A DNA stretch of 38,836 nt from Zygnema cylindricum (lineage: Eukaryota > Streptophyta > Zygnematophyceae > Zygnematales > Zygnemataceae), in NCBI GenBank assembly GCA_037447655.1, contig JBBHKE010002537.1:1-38836 (forward strand), read 5' to 3'. The position numbers and the translations under genes were made by a program. Positions 11,035 to 20,600 of this stretch are shown here, in pieces; within the stretch, counting starts at the first letter, position 1; every line of letters starts with the position of its first letter. The notes below the pieces were generated by a model, which was not told the origin of the DNA, did not search any database, and saw only the letters and a program-made list of their open reading frames with translations.

Positions 11035-11660
11035 CTTTACCCGTAGTGAAGTTTAATAGTCTTAGAAGTTTAATAGCCTTAGGGGCAGCATAAGTTAGGC
11101 ATATGTATCAACTAGATATCAAAATTGCATTCCTACATGGGGACTTAGAGGAGTCAGTCTACATGGAACAACCATAGGGCATGATAGAACCTGGAAAAGA
11201 ACACATGGTCTATAAACTACACAAATCCCTATATGGTCTAAAACAAAGTCCTAGGTGATGGAACATCAAACTTGATATCGAATGTCACATAGATAAGGTA
11301 GTTTACACTATTGGGGAAGACAAAAACGTAGTGATTGTCTCAGTTTATGTCGATGACATGAGTGTGTTTTGATATATGTCGATCGAGATTGAAAAGGTCA
11401 AACGTTTCTTGAACAAAAATTTTGAGACGACTAACCTTGGAGAGTTAAGTTACCTTCTTGGTATAGAAATCAAAAATGATGTTTATAGAGTGTCCATGAA
11501 TACACAAAAATATGCAAAAGAAGTATTATAATGCTTTGGTATGGAAGATTGTATTCCCGTATCAATACCTTTAGACCCAAGTCAAAAGCTTACGAAGGAA
11601 ATGGGTCGTGAGTCAGAGTTTGAAAAAGAACAGATGAGGTAAGTCTCTTACAAAGAGGCA
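11035..11660 (+). pseudogene. Copia-B reverse transcriptase, second part
   Basis: After the nested LTR the frame resumes with PVVKFNSLRSLIALGAA, YQLDIKIAFLHGDLEESVYM, KLHKSLYGLKQSPR and the catalytic box VSVYVDDMSVF (Y-V-D-D intact). It continues with NLGELSYLLGIEI and VSMNTQKYAKEVL. These are motifs A to E of copia RT in order. In-frame stops replace several residues (for example after SPR, SVF and EVL), so no polymerase is made. Confidence 0.88.
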
Positions 11661-12330
11661 ATGGGCAGCTTGATGTACTTAATGGTTGGCACACGCTCTG
11701 ATCTAGCAGCAGCTGTAGGCTCAGTTAGTGAATTCATGCAAAACCCAAGTCTAGAGCTCTGGTATGTTGTTAAACATATTTTACGTTATGTCAAAGGGAC
11801 TATAAATCACGGCCTAAAATTCTTGAAGAACACCGGAAACATTGATTTTTTCGGCTATGTTGATGCGGATTATGGAGGTGACCTCGACACAAGGAGGAGC
11901 ACTACCGGCTGGATTTTCAAGTGTTTAAGAGGACCTATCAGTTGGAGTTCAAAACGCCAATCTCTTGAGGCATTATCGAGCATGGAGGCGAAATACGTGG
12001 CGGCTAAGCCATTTGGCTTCGCAACCTTTACTGTGAGATAAGGTTTGAACCTATAGAGGAGACTTTGATTCTTACATATAATCAGAGTAGCATTACTTTG
12101 ATGAAAAATCCAGTTTACCATGCAATAACACAACATAAAGAGATTCAAACACATTTGTGAGAGAGCAAGTTGAAAAGATTTTTTTTTAAAGTTTGAGTTT
12201 GTTAGTTCAGCTCAACAAGCAGCAGGTCACTTGACTAAGGGAGTTCCTTAAGATAAAATTGTTGTTTGTAATCAGCTGACAAGAGTAGGTCCTATTTAGT
12301 GAGGACAATTGATAGTATGCAAAAAATGAC
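11661..12330 (+). pseudogene. Copia-B RNase H and C-terminus
   Basis: An open frame of 126 codons (11661-12041) reads GSLMYLMVGTRSDLAAAVG, then the connection, then RNase H: GYVDADYGGDLDTRRSTTGW, SWSSKRQSLEALSSMEAKYVAA. Copia RNase H has EAEY here, so one acidic position reads Lys. After a frameshift the tail is still visible (NQSSITLMKNPVYHA, QQAAGHLTKGVP), ending shortly before the PPT. An intact domain would remove RNA during reverse transcription. Confidence 0.87.
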
Positions 12331-12342
12331 TCAGAGAGAGGG
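12331..12342 (+). promoter_or_regulatory. Polypurine tract of copia-B
   Basis: AGAGAGAGGG directly precedes the TGTTAAGA start of the 3' LTR, the expected plus-strand primer position. Confidence 0.85.
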
Positions 12343-13066
12343 TGTTAAGATTTTTGCATCCATTTTCTGCTAAGTCAAAATTAGTCAACTTGACGTGAGA
12401 AAGAAACGTGAGAAAGAATCAACCGGAGTCTTGTACTGTTGATTAGGCGTGAAGATAAATTTGCGTGGACATCAAGTTAAATTTGTTTAGACGTCAAGCA
12501 TACTTTGCGCAGATGTCAAGTTTTGATGTAACGTAGTCGTCTACTTGTACTATACGACAAGTTAAGTTGTCGCAGATTTTGAGTGAATGTCACGTAGTAA
12601 ATTGTAGTCGTTGATTGGATTACGTAGTTTACACGCTAAAAGTTTATTCCTTTAAGTGGAACACAAGTAGCGTAGTATCTACGTCATTCACATATATAAA
12701 ATATACTCATGCTAGACATTGAAAATCATTCATCAATCTACTGAATGATTCTCTCTAATTTTTCCGTGCTGCTATTTTTGCACTGATTCTCTCTAATTTT
12801 TCCGTGCTGCTATTTTTGCACTGAGTGCTTATTTTGTTGTGTAATTAATATGTCTTCTTTCTTGTTTAGTAATTCAGCTTTGTTTTCTCATATAGAGAAT
12901 TGTTTTGCTGCTATTTTTGCACTGAGTGCTTATTTTGTCGTGTAATTAATTTATCTTATTTCTTGTTCAGTAATTAAGCTTTGCTTTCTCATTTAGAGAA
13001 TTGTTTTCCTTAGCTTCCTGTCTTGTAATTGGATGATCTTATGGCCACTTTTTCTAAATCTCAACA
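12343..13066 (+). repeat. 3' LTR of copia-B (724 bp, expanded)
   Basis: Direct repeat of 5483-6054 with the same termini. It is about 152 bp longer. Three tandem duplications account for this: ~14 bp of ACGTGAGAAAGAA near 12393-12418, 38 bp (12747 and 12785), and 101 bp (12806 and 12907). The sum (153) matches the length difference. The duplications fall in the downstream, U5-like part and near the start. Confidence 0.92.
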
Positions 13067-14325
13067 TGTACTTCAAGCTAATGTACGTCTTTATACAATT
13101 TGGTGAAATAATATCCACGTTACTTTTTTTTTCAATCTGGATCACTTTCTTGTTTACTTCCTTATTTAATATGGACCTCTTGTATTTTTTTTTCAATTAA
13201 TACCACTTATTTTTTCCTTTAATTTGGACCACTTGTTTTTCTATCTAATTTGGACCACTTTTGAAGCACCTGTGCCTTTTCTTTTCCACTTTACAAAATA
13301 TCAATATATTCACATTAAAAATGTAATACATTTACTGAAAAATTACCTAAAAAAACGCAAATAAATTTCAAAATTTCTCAAAACATTGACAAACTTTCAC
13401 AAAAATTAAAATAAATAATTTGAGGTGGTCTATTTATTGCCCGGTAATACACATTCTTTACAAAAATGGAATATAAAAAAAAACCTCCCATTTTTTAAAT
13501 TGACAACCTTTTTATGCTTAGACACAAAAAAAAAATCTTAGAAAAAAGAATCCCTACCCTTTTCATTAATAATCCTCTACCTAGAGATTTCTCATGTCTT
13601 GTACAAAAACTTTTCACCACAAATGAGAAAATGTCAAATTTAAGCTTAAAACTACAAAATTAGACGCCATTTACGCTAAAAGAACAGCTGAGTTCAAAGA
13701 AATCCTCAGACTTTTCTTAAGAAAACTCGATCAATTTCGAAAAAAATCTCGTCAATTTCAACAAAATCTTGATAAAATTCGACAAAACCTCTATCATTTT
13801 TTAATAAATCTCCATAGATTCTTCATAAATCTCCATAATTCTCCGTATATTTTTCATAATCTCTGGAAAAATTGTTCAAAAATCCATTTACTTCCAAAAA
13901 AACTCGTAAAGATTCCATATATTTCTCGGCTTTTCTTCTGCTTTTGTAGCTTCGAGAATTTCTTTTGCCCTCTGTACTTTCGTTTGAATATAAAAATATC
14001 CGTGCTTCTCAGTACTGTCATATAGTCGTTGGTATCTCTGTTTTAGTAAACCGAAAAAAAAAAAAACAAAACGAGAAAAAAAAAACTACCGAAAGCTTAC
14101 AATTGAATCACGCTTTAAGGACAATGTTTTAGTCTGAATCACAAGTAGTGTCTCTTCTTCGATTTTTTTTTGAAAAATGGAATAAAAAAAAAAAAAGGAA
14201 ATAAAAAAACGGAAACAAAAAATAAAAATAAAAAACTAATGTAAAAAAGGAAGGTTATACGCAAAAATGTGTGGATATTAAATAATATGAATCATGTAAT
14301 AAATGAAAAGAAGTTTTTTGAAGAC
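13067..14325. other. Gene-free AT-rich stretch with short degenerate repeats
   Basis: No gene. There are two simple structures. The phrase AATTTGGACCACTT recurs about three times between 13130 and 13262. At 13700-13880 there is a degenerate run of ~24-bp units of the type AATCTCxxxAATTTCxxC. The remainder is poly-A and poly-T. Confidence 0.55.
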
Positions 14326-14692
14326 CAGCAAACAAAAGAGAGAGGAAGAGGAAATAGGAGAGAGGAGATAAAACGAGAGAGGAGAGGAGAGGAGAGAAGA
14401 TGAGAGAAGAAAGGAGAGGGAGGGGGAGGGGGAAGAGTGGAGGAAAGGAGAGGGAAGGAAAAAAAGGAGGGAGGAAAAGGGAGAGGGAAAGAGGGAAGGG
14501 CAGGAAGGGAAGGACAGGAAGAGGACACGAGAGAGGAAAGCAAGCAAGAGGGTGGGAGAATAAAAGAGAGAGAAAGAAAAGGAGTAATAAAGAAATGATG
14601 GAAAAGGAGAGGAACGGAAAAAGGAGCAAGGACGTAGGGGGAGAGGGGGGAAGGGGAGAGGAGATAGGGGGAGAGGGGAGGGATGGAAAAAC
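14326..14692. repeat. Homopurine (GA-rich) tract
   Basis: For about 370 bp the plus strand is almost only A and G (GAGAGG, GGGAGG and AAAGG units). All long frames on either strand here are artefacts of the composition: Arg/Glu/Gly-rich on plus, Ser/Leu/Pro/Phe-rich on minus. Confidence 0.93.
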
Positions 14693-15126
14693 AACCACGT
14701 TTGTTCTTTTAAGAAATGCCAAGATAAGCATGTGAAAATCGCCATGGTTATTATGCACTAAAAATAAAATTTAAAATGTCGAGCATGCTTGGGAAACATA
14801 AGATAAAGACTCGCAGCCAGAAATAGTCTGCACCGGAGTCATGCAAATAACCCTAAATGCGGATGTTTCCCATGATGGTGATAATGCCCATTTCTGCCCC
14901 CCCCATTCCTCTCGTTGACATGCATGCAAAGCCTAGGAGATAATGGGACAGGAAATGGAAATGAATGCAAGGGAAGGTGAAAAAGATACCCCCCCCCCTT
15001 TACTTTCCTCATCCGATTGGGAGAAAAGGGTTGGGTTTTGTGGTCATCGAGTTCAAAAACCACTGTTATTGGAACAAAAGATTATAGTAGCCTACTCCTG
15101 TTGAAACGCAACCTAATCCAAAAAGA
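14693..15126. other. Gene-free stretch
   Basis: No coding or RNA signal. A telo-box-like AACCCTAAA occurs at about 14849, and two C runs (14897-14904 and 14991-14998) stand out. Confidence 0.5.
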
Positions 15127-15503
15127 CCTAACAAAGAGGGCACAAATGAACTCCCACACAAAAAAAATAAAAATAAAAGAATTTGTTGTTCCAAATTTAA
15201 CAATATCACCTTTCTTGAGAAAATAGAATAAAAGATAAAATTAAATATGATAGCAAAGCAAACTCCACATACCCCGGAAAGCAACAATGACACAAGAGGC
15301 GACGAAATCTCTCCTGATGGCCCTGAAAATAAGTAAGGTACTCTTTCACCCCTCAGTTTCCACAGCTCCGAATCGAGAAGACTCTTCTTCGTTTTAAGAG
15401 CAAAAAGTCAAAATCGCCCAAAGGATTGATAGTGCCAACTACGAACCCTAACTACAATCTTCACAAATGACAAATCCAAAACCAAGAGGGCAATAAAGTC
15501 AAA
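15127..15503. repeat. Long direct repeat, copy A (~377 bp)
   Basis: Homologous to 17593-17976. Shared phrases include ACTCCCAC, ATCTGAGAAGACTCTTCTT-like, GATAGTGCCAACTAC and CAATAAAGTCAA, in the same order and at a constant offset of about 2471-2474 bp. On the minus strand both copies carry a splice-donor-like GTATGTG at the equivalent place. Because they bracket a single reading-frame region they may be LTRs, but no PBS, PPT or TG/CA ends are clear. Confidence 0.7.
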
Positions 15504-15549
15504 TATGTTGTTCATTCTTCTAAAATAGACCACAGAAGCCACCCAAGTT

Positions 15550-16980
15550 TCAAGGTCTTGATCTTGAAAAAGTTGGATAGTCGTCTGCTCCTCTATATCT
15601 AGGAGAAGCGCGTGCTTGACGGAGAACTTCCTCTTCTGATGGTATGTGAATACGAGGTCTAGTTCCTCGGGGAATGGATGACAGCGGAGAAGTTGAAGAT
15701 TGGGAGCTTGGAGGAGAAGGTGACTGTTTCCTGAAAGGAGTCTGCTTCCTAGGTCGCCTCTGGGAATCTTCGGGAGGAGGAGTTCCGAAAATAGAGGATG
15801 GCGACCGTCTATAAGGTGGCGAGTAGACGTCTAGTTTGGGGGATAGGCGAAGTGGACCTGGTGACCCACAGACTGCTCTCGCGAGGAAGATTGATTGCGA
15901 GGGAGAAGAGGCGTGAGGTGGTGATGGAGGAGGAGTGGTAAGCCCGAGGAAAATGTGTAGTCTCTGGTCGGGTTGTAGCTGCACCACGCCCTCCACGGTA
16001 GAAGATCCCTCGACCGAGACAAATGTAGGGAGATGTGTAGCTGTTTCTACTGGATTACTCGGCAAATATGCACCCAAACCCTTTTTGTTAGGCCCTGTTG
16101 TTTCCTCCCCTTCCCGCTGAAGAGGAGACTCTGGTCTCGGATCTGGTGAAGTCCGGGGATCTCGCATGACAGAAGGAGTTGCCTGATCCAGAGGTTATAC
16201 TTCCGTCGTGGGACCAGTTCTACGAGGAGGTGCTACCTGTCCACTAAGGATTCCCCCAGATCTCCGTCTAGCCTCCCGTATTAGGATCAGCTCTTGTTCC
16301 AATGCTCTCTTCCTTTCCTCTTCAAGGGCATAGCAATCTTTTGCGACGGGTCCGGCCCCCGCCGTAGCCTTATCTTGCGATCGCAGAATCTCAACCAATT
16401 TCTGGGTGCTGCTCACCACACCTAAGAGATCCGGAATCCCCAAACCGGGTACCTCAGGGTCCGTAGGCCTTGAACGCCATAGTCCTTTGGATGGTCGGAC
16501 AACTAGTGCGGAAGGAGACATGGAACTAGGGGGAATTAAGGCACAAGGAAAGAATGGCTCTTCTTTGACTAGGGGAGCAAATCGACCTTTGTTGTCCCGA
16601 TGGTTGAAACGGAAATCTCTCTTATGCTTAGGTAACTTCTGCTTGCTACTCCCTTCCCTGGTCCGGCCCCAAGAAGTGGCTTTGCCCCTAGAAGGTTTAC
16701 TAGTAGCAGTTTCTTCAGATATGGAGGGCTGTTGTGGTGAAGTAGACGGCATCTCTGGTTGCTCTCGGACTGAGATGGGAGAGCCACTTTTGGACGAGCT
16801 ACTGAGGATCTCCACTACTCCTCCCACTGGGCGTATGATCCGAGCTCGGTCGCTTCTCGCAACCTGTTGCACCAGCTCCTTCTTAACCTTTAATTCATTG
16901 ATATTGTGAAGGGCTAGAATCTCCTTACGACCGGGTCGGTTAGGATCCGACAAAAGTTCAGGATCCATGTATATCTCCAC
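15550..16980 (-). pseudogene. Pro/Ser-rich reading frame of unknown identity, one in-frame stop
   Basis: From ATG at 16980 a frame runs 261 codons to a TAA (16195-16197) and continues in the same frame to 15550: 477 codons with one nonsense codon. The N-terminus is helical and charged (ALHNINELKVKKEL, VARSDRARIIRPVG). Next comes a Ser/Pro-rich segment, a basic patch (KLPKHKRDFRFNHRD), a short coiled-coil-like stretch (LEEERKRALEQELILIREA) and a long Pro/Ser/Arg-rich tail. The composition is unlike the AT-rich surroundings (clearly higher GC). I recognise no family. Upstream on the same strand, frames between 17410 and 16981 read plausible protein in pieces (EIQEAAAQEEESQVPEGAPP, then in another frame ARTTKKVERQTFAPQSRRK), so the original reading was longer and is now frameshifted. 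It could be a Gag-like or ORF1-like protein of an element bounded by the flanking direct repeats. Confidence 0.5.
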
Positions 16981-17410
16981 TACGAAGCCTTGGATCTAGT
17001 ATATTGTACCACCTCCGGAGGGTGGCCTGGGACTGTTTCCTTATGAGCCAAACCCTTCCTACGGGATTGTGGAGCAAAAGTCTGTCTTTCTACCTTCTTT
17101 GTAGTTCGAGCCCTGGCAGCCTCGAACAACGTGGAAAATTTTCAGGGGAAAAGACCAGAGGAGGAAGAGGAGAGGGTCTCCCCTCTGGGGGCGTAGGAGG
17201 AGTGTCGACCGCAACCCCCGGGGGCATTTCTCCCTTAAGAAACCGCTCTATGTGTACAGGTGAGCCAAAGGGGGGTGCTCCCTCGGGCACTTGTGACTCT
17301 TCCTCCTGGGCCGCCGCTTCCTGTATCTCCTGCTCGTCCGATCAGACACCAAGAAGATCCTTATCCTGGACTTCTCCTCCCCCCATAGATGACTGGAGAA
17401 GAAGATCTAA
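16981..17410 (-). pseudogene. Upstream, frameshifted part of the Pro/Ser-rich frame
   Basis: On the minus strand an ATG at about 17387 begins MGGGEVQDKDLLGV, meets a TGA, then continues SDEQEIQEAAAQEEE, GSPVHIERFLKGEMPPG and TPPTPPEGRPSPLPP to a stop near 17090. Another frame continues ARTTKKVERQTFAPQ and HPPEVVQYTRSKAS to a TAG just before the ATG at 16980. The frames run in order with small shifts, which suggests decay of one long reading frame. Function unknown. Confidence 0.4.
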
Positions 17411-17592
17411 ATCCCCTTATAAAAGTACTTCGATCTGAGCACCTATCCTCTTTAACCTAAAGAGACAGGGTTACTTTTTAGTACTGTGCTACTCCGCTGG
17501 AAGCCCAATAAATGCCACACTCCGAGCTACTCTCCAAAGAATAGGAAGGAAATGAGAGTCGTCCGATCCTTTCCGCAAAAACTTCGGACAAA

Positions 17593-17976
17593 CCTAAAGA
17601 TGACCACAAGAGTGCAAATAACTCCCACGCAGTAATATAGAAATAACAAATATCAGCTTTTCAGATTAAACAATAACACCTTGCCCCAGAGAATGGAATT
17701 AAAGATAGAAATAAATAATAATGGTGAAGCGAATTCACATACCGCGGAGTGCAACGATGACCAAACTCAGCATAAGAAAACCTCTCCCAATGGCCCCGAA
17801 GACCGGTATGAGTCTCCCTCACCCCTCGCGGTTCTACCGCAAGGATCTGAGAAGACTCTTCTTAGTTTCAAACAACAAAAGTCGAAACCGCCCAAAAGAG
17901 TAGATAGTGCCAACTACCCACCTGTGCTACGGTCTCCACAAAAGACAATCCAAAACAAAGATGGCAATAGAGTCAA
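17593..17976. repeat. Long direct repeat, copy B (~384 bp)
   Basis: Partner of copy A at 15127-15503; see there. The two copies differ by many substitutions, so the duplication is old. A plus-strand open frame across copy B (17681-18286) is not supported by any motif and is treated as chance. Confidence 0.7.
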
Positions 17977-18610
17977 CGACACAATGCAACCGTTCTCCAA
18001 CATAAAGATTTATCTAATTCTCTGGGGGTTTTCTCAGGAGACAGTACTGAAAAGCAACCTGCCTCCTTCAGCCCCAAAGTGCCTTATACAACCAGAGTTT
18101 GTCCTACTGCAAGTTCCAAAGTCAAAGCAATGTGACAAGCCAATTAGCGGCCAGCAATTGTTATCGTACGGACATAAGACAAAACAGACTGTACTACACT
18201 CAGGGCTAAAAGTTAGACGACTGGTCCTGGCTGGATTACCGGCTGAGGGTCCTCCTATGATACACAAAATGGAAACAAAGTTCTGACTTCACGTGAAACC
18301 GCCTAACTTTGACCCAAAGTCATTAATGCTTTGCCCGGCTCTTGGGCCTAAACTAACATCCTACTGACAGCTAACAGTAGGATCTACAAGATAATCCCAA
18401 AGGTTACGTGTTGTTCTCTAATGTATCCCTCTACTAGAGCTACATAGAACACACAATATAATGGAGCAGACGTTTTGCACCTGACTAACTCCGCCGTTCG
18501 GCCTCCGTTTCAGGTGAACTAAATTGCATAAGGCTCCAGAGTGAAAATATAAAGATCTGATCCGGCTAGTTGTCCACATCCTTCTCTGTACGCCAGAGTC
18601 CGTACAAAGT
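17977..18610. other. Gene-free stretch before the non-LTR element
   Basis: Moderate GC and no recognisable motif. The RT similarity starts only after about 18640, so the 5' truncation point of the non-LTR element probably lies between 18600 and 18650. Confidence 0.45.
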
Positions 18611-18613
18611 GGA

Positions 18614-19107
18614 ATGAGTCGCCGGAATTCCTGGGAGTGCAAATGTGCCGAAGACGCACACGAGCTTGACACTAATGCTTTCAATACAGTGGATCGTAAT
18701 GTCATTTTTTCCGAACTTATGGCAGCACCTTCTCCAATTGTCCAGATATTTCCTTTTGTTAGGGCCTTTTATTCTTTGAGCAGCAACCTCTCCTTTTCTA
18801 TTGATGGTGATTTGGTCCCACTTTCTTCTACGAACGACACTTCTAGGGCGATCCACTTTGAGGTCCTTTGTTTGCCCTTGCTCATTACCGAGCCCTTCGA
18901 GCGGTCGCGGCCGCTTTTCCATCTTTCCTCTTCCCTTCTGTTGTGGACGACACACACATTATCGGTCCTTGGGACAAAGTTATATCGGCCTATACTTTTT
19001 TCAAGGATCGTTTAGCAGACCTCAATCTTTTTGTCCAACCCACTAAGTGTGTTGTGTGGTCCCCCAGTGCTTTTCCTCCTTCTTTCATTCCACCTCCTGG
19101 TTTCTAG
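18614..19107 (+). pseudogene. Non-LTR retroelement reverse transcriptase, palm region, 5'-truncated
   Basis: The first frame reads ELDTNAFNTVDRNVIF, the NAFN box of non-LTR RTs, followed by PFVRAFYSLSSNLSFS. After a frameshift come GDPL, a stop and GPLFALAHYRALRAVAAA, matching the QGDPLGPLLF motif B. The catalytic box follows, FPSVVDDTHIIGP, where V-V-D-D stands for the usual F-A-D-D. The thumb-proximal stretch LNLFVQPTKCVVWSP ends at a TAG at 19105. The enzyme would copy element RNA onto a nicked chromosomal target. The absence of fingers and of any ORF1 or AP-endonuclease upstream, with a shift and two stops, shows a dead truncated copy. A minus-strand frame at 18566-18955 is its shadow. 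Confidence 0.82.
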
Positions 19108-19883
19108 AGTTCTCCTCCATCAGAAGGCATTTGTGTGTTAGGTTGCCCTCTCGCTTCTGATCTATACATCAAGCAATTTCTAGATTTTGCTCTTCAGGCA
19201 AACTTGTCCCATGTGGATGACCTTCCTAACCTTTCCGATCCCCAAGTGGCTTTTACACTTTTAACCAAGTGTTTCCCCTATCGCCCCTGCTACCTTACTC
19301 GTACTTCCCCTCCCATTCGTACTTTTGTGTCGTTCCTTTCTGCATTTGACGATCGGCTCATGGACGTCGTTCATATTTTGTTATGTCGTGGGGCTTTTGA
19401 TTGTGAGTTTGGGCCAGCAACCCATATCCAGGCTAGTCTTCCAGTCTTTGCTTGTGGTTTGGGTTTACTGTCGACGGCCCATGTTGCTCTAGGTGCCTAT
19501 TTGGGACGTTCGTGCCTTGTTGCCTCCACTATCGTTTCTCGTTTTTGGCTGGGGACACTCTTATTCTTGCTACTAATGTACCCCGAGTTTCGAACGGTGT
19601 GCTCGTCTTCCAGTGGTCCCTTCTTCATGCCTCTCGTTCTCTTACTCTTGCCGCTATCGCGGATATGCTAGTTGTTTCCACTCTTGTTTTGACATCAGTT
19701 GCACGTGTTTGGGAATCCATTTTTGATAAGGTTGTCGCCGCTATTAAGTTTGAGCTTCTCGAGGCGCTTCCTTCTGATACTTCGCGTGCACGCTTTCTTT
19801 CTTTTGGCGGACTTGGTTCCGGATCTTGGCTATTGGCTATCCCTATCTTATCTACCCTTCGATTCACCCCAGCTTAATTCACC
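19108..19883 (+). pseudogene. Non-LTR retroelement, region between RT and C-terminal domain
   Basis: In the same frame as the catalytic box: GICVLGCPLASDLYIKQFL, NLSDPQVAFTLLTKCF, YRPCYLTRTSPP, FDCEFGPATHIQASLPVFA and LGLLSTAHVALGAYLGR, up to about 19560. A frameshift then leads to RVSNGVLVFQWSLLHA and a helical stretch ending ILSTLRFTPA with TAA at 19875-19877. The arrangement (LP..FGGLGL-like motif, then GAWA-like AYLG) is the usual thumb and connector of plant and algal elements of this kind. Two lesions break it. Confidence 0.75.
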
Positions 19884-20564
19884 ATGGCCTTTACGTTTCG
19901 GCTTGGCTTCTCTCACCCACCTTTGCTTGGCTCTCTTGTTTGCTCTTGTGACCACGTTCTCGACCCCGACGACATTCATTTGTTTCGTTGCTCCCACGGA
20001 GGCGAGTTGATTCAGGCGCATAACACGATTCGAGACACCATTGTTATTATCGCTTACGAGGGAGGATATTTTGTCCATCGGGAAGTTTTCCACATTATTC
20101 CTTCTCGTCGGATAGACATTGTATTACTTGATGGTGCGCGTCGTACATTTGGTGACGTTGTTTTTGGAAACCCTACTTCTGATATTGTTGCTAGTCGGAC
20201 ATCTCGACATGTGGGCGTGGCCGCACGCGACGCGGCTAGGAGGAAGGAGCGTGATTGTGCTCATCGCGATGTTATGGATGGTTTCATTCCGATGGCGTTG
20301 GAGATATTTGTTTTTTTAGGTGTGGCTTTCGACGAGTTTCTCCGTGCTTCTGGTCGCCATTCGTTTGAGCGGCGGGGACTTAGGAGCCCTTTAGTTTCAG
20401 TAGTTACTTCCTTTTACTGTCAATGTTTATCAGTGGCCCTTCAGCGAGTGCAGGCTTCTATCCTACTTGGATCGTCTATTGCGGCTATGGATCGTCGACG
20501 TGTCCCGAAACTCCCTCCTCGTGCTCCTCCAGGGTTCGGGGACTTACGTGGTTGCTTTGCGTAG
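19884..20564 (+). pseudogene. Non-LTR retroelement C-terminal restriction-like endonuclease domain
   Basis: A 226-codon open frame, continuous in frame with the preceding block apart from the TAA. It contains a zinc-knuckle pattern, CSCDHVLDPDDIHLFRC (C-x-C-x8-H-x3-C, close to the CCHC of RLE elements), then HGGELIQAHNTIRDTIV. The nuclease signature follows: R-I-D, then 12 residues, then D in FGDVVFGNP. This matches the (R/K)PD-x12-14-D of R2-like restriction-like endonucleases, with Ile for Pro. An RLE nicks the DNA target to prime reverse transcription. The frame ends with a Pro-rich tail (PKLPPRAPPGFGDLRG). This is the best preserved part of the element. Confidence 0.65.
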
Positions 20565-20600
20565 ATGGTTCGGGGACTTACGTGGTTGCTTTGCGTAGAT
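20533..20600 (+). repeat. 34-bp tandem duplication at the end of the non-LTR frame
   Basis: A 34-bp unit starting GGTTCGGGGACTTACG occurs at 20533-20566 and again, identical, at 20567-20600. The stop codon (20562-20564) lies in the first copy. Confidence 0.95.

Noticed and set aside
14255-14758. Long reading frames on both strands (up to 167 codons)
   Set aside because: They lie in a homopurine tract; the repeated Ser/Leu/Pro/Phe or Arg/Glu/Gly composition in all frames is a result of base composition.
17681-18286. 201-codon plus-strand frame
   Set aside because: Overlaps the direct repeat copy B and runs beyond it; no motif, and the homologous copy A has no equivalent open frame.
18566-18955. 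129-codon minus-strand frame
   Set aside because: Antisense to the reverse transcriptase NAFN-box region, which explains the sequence better.
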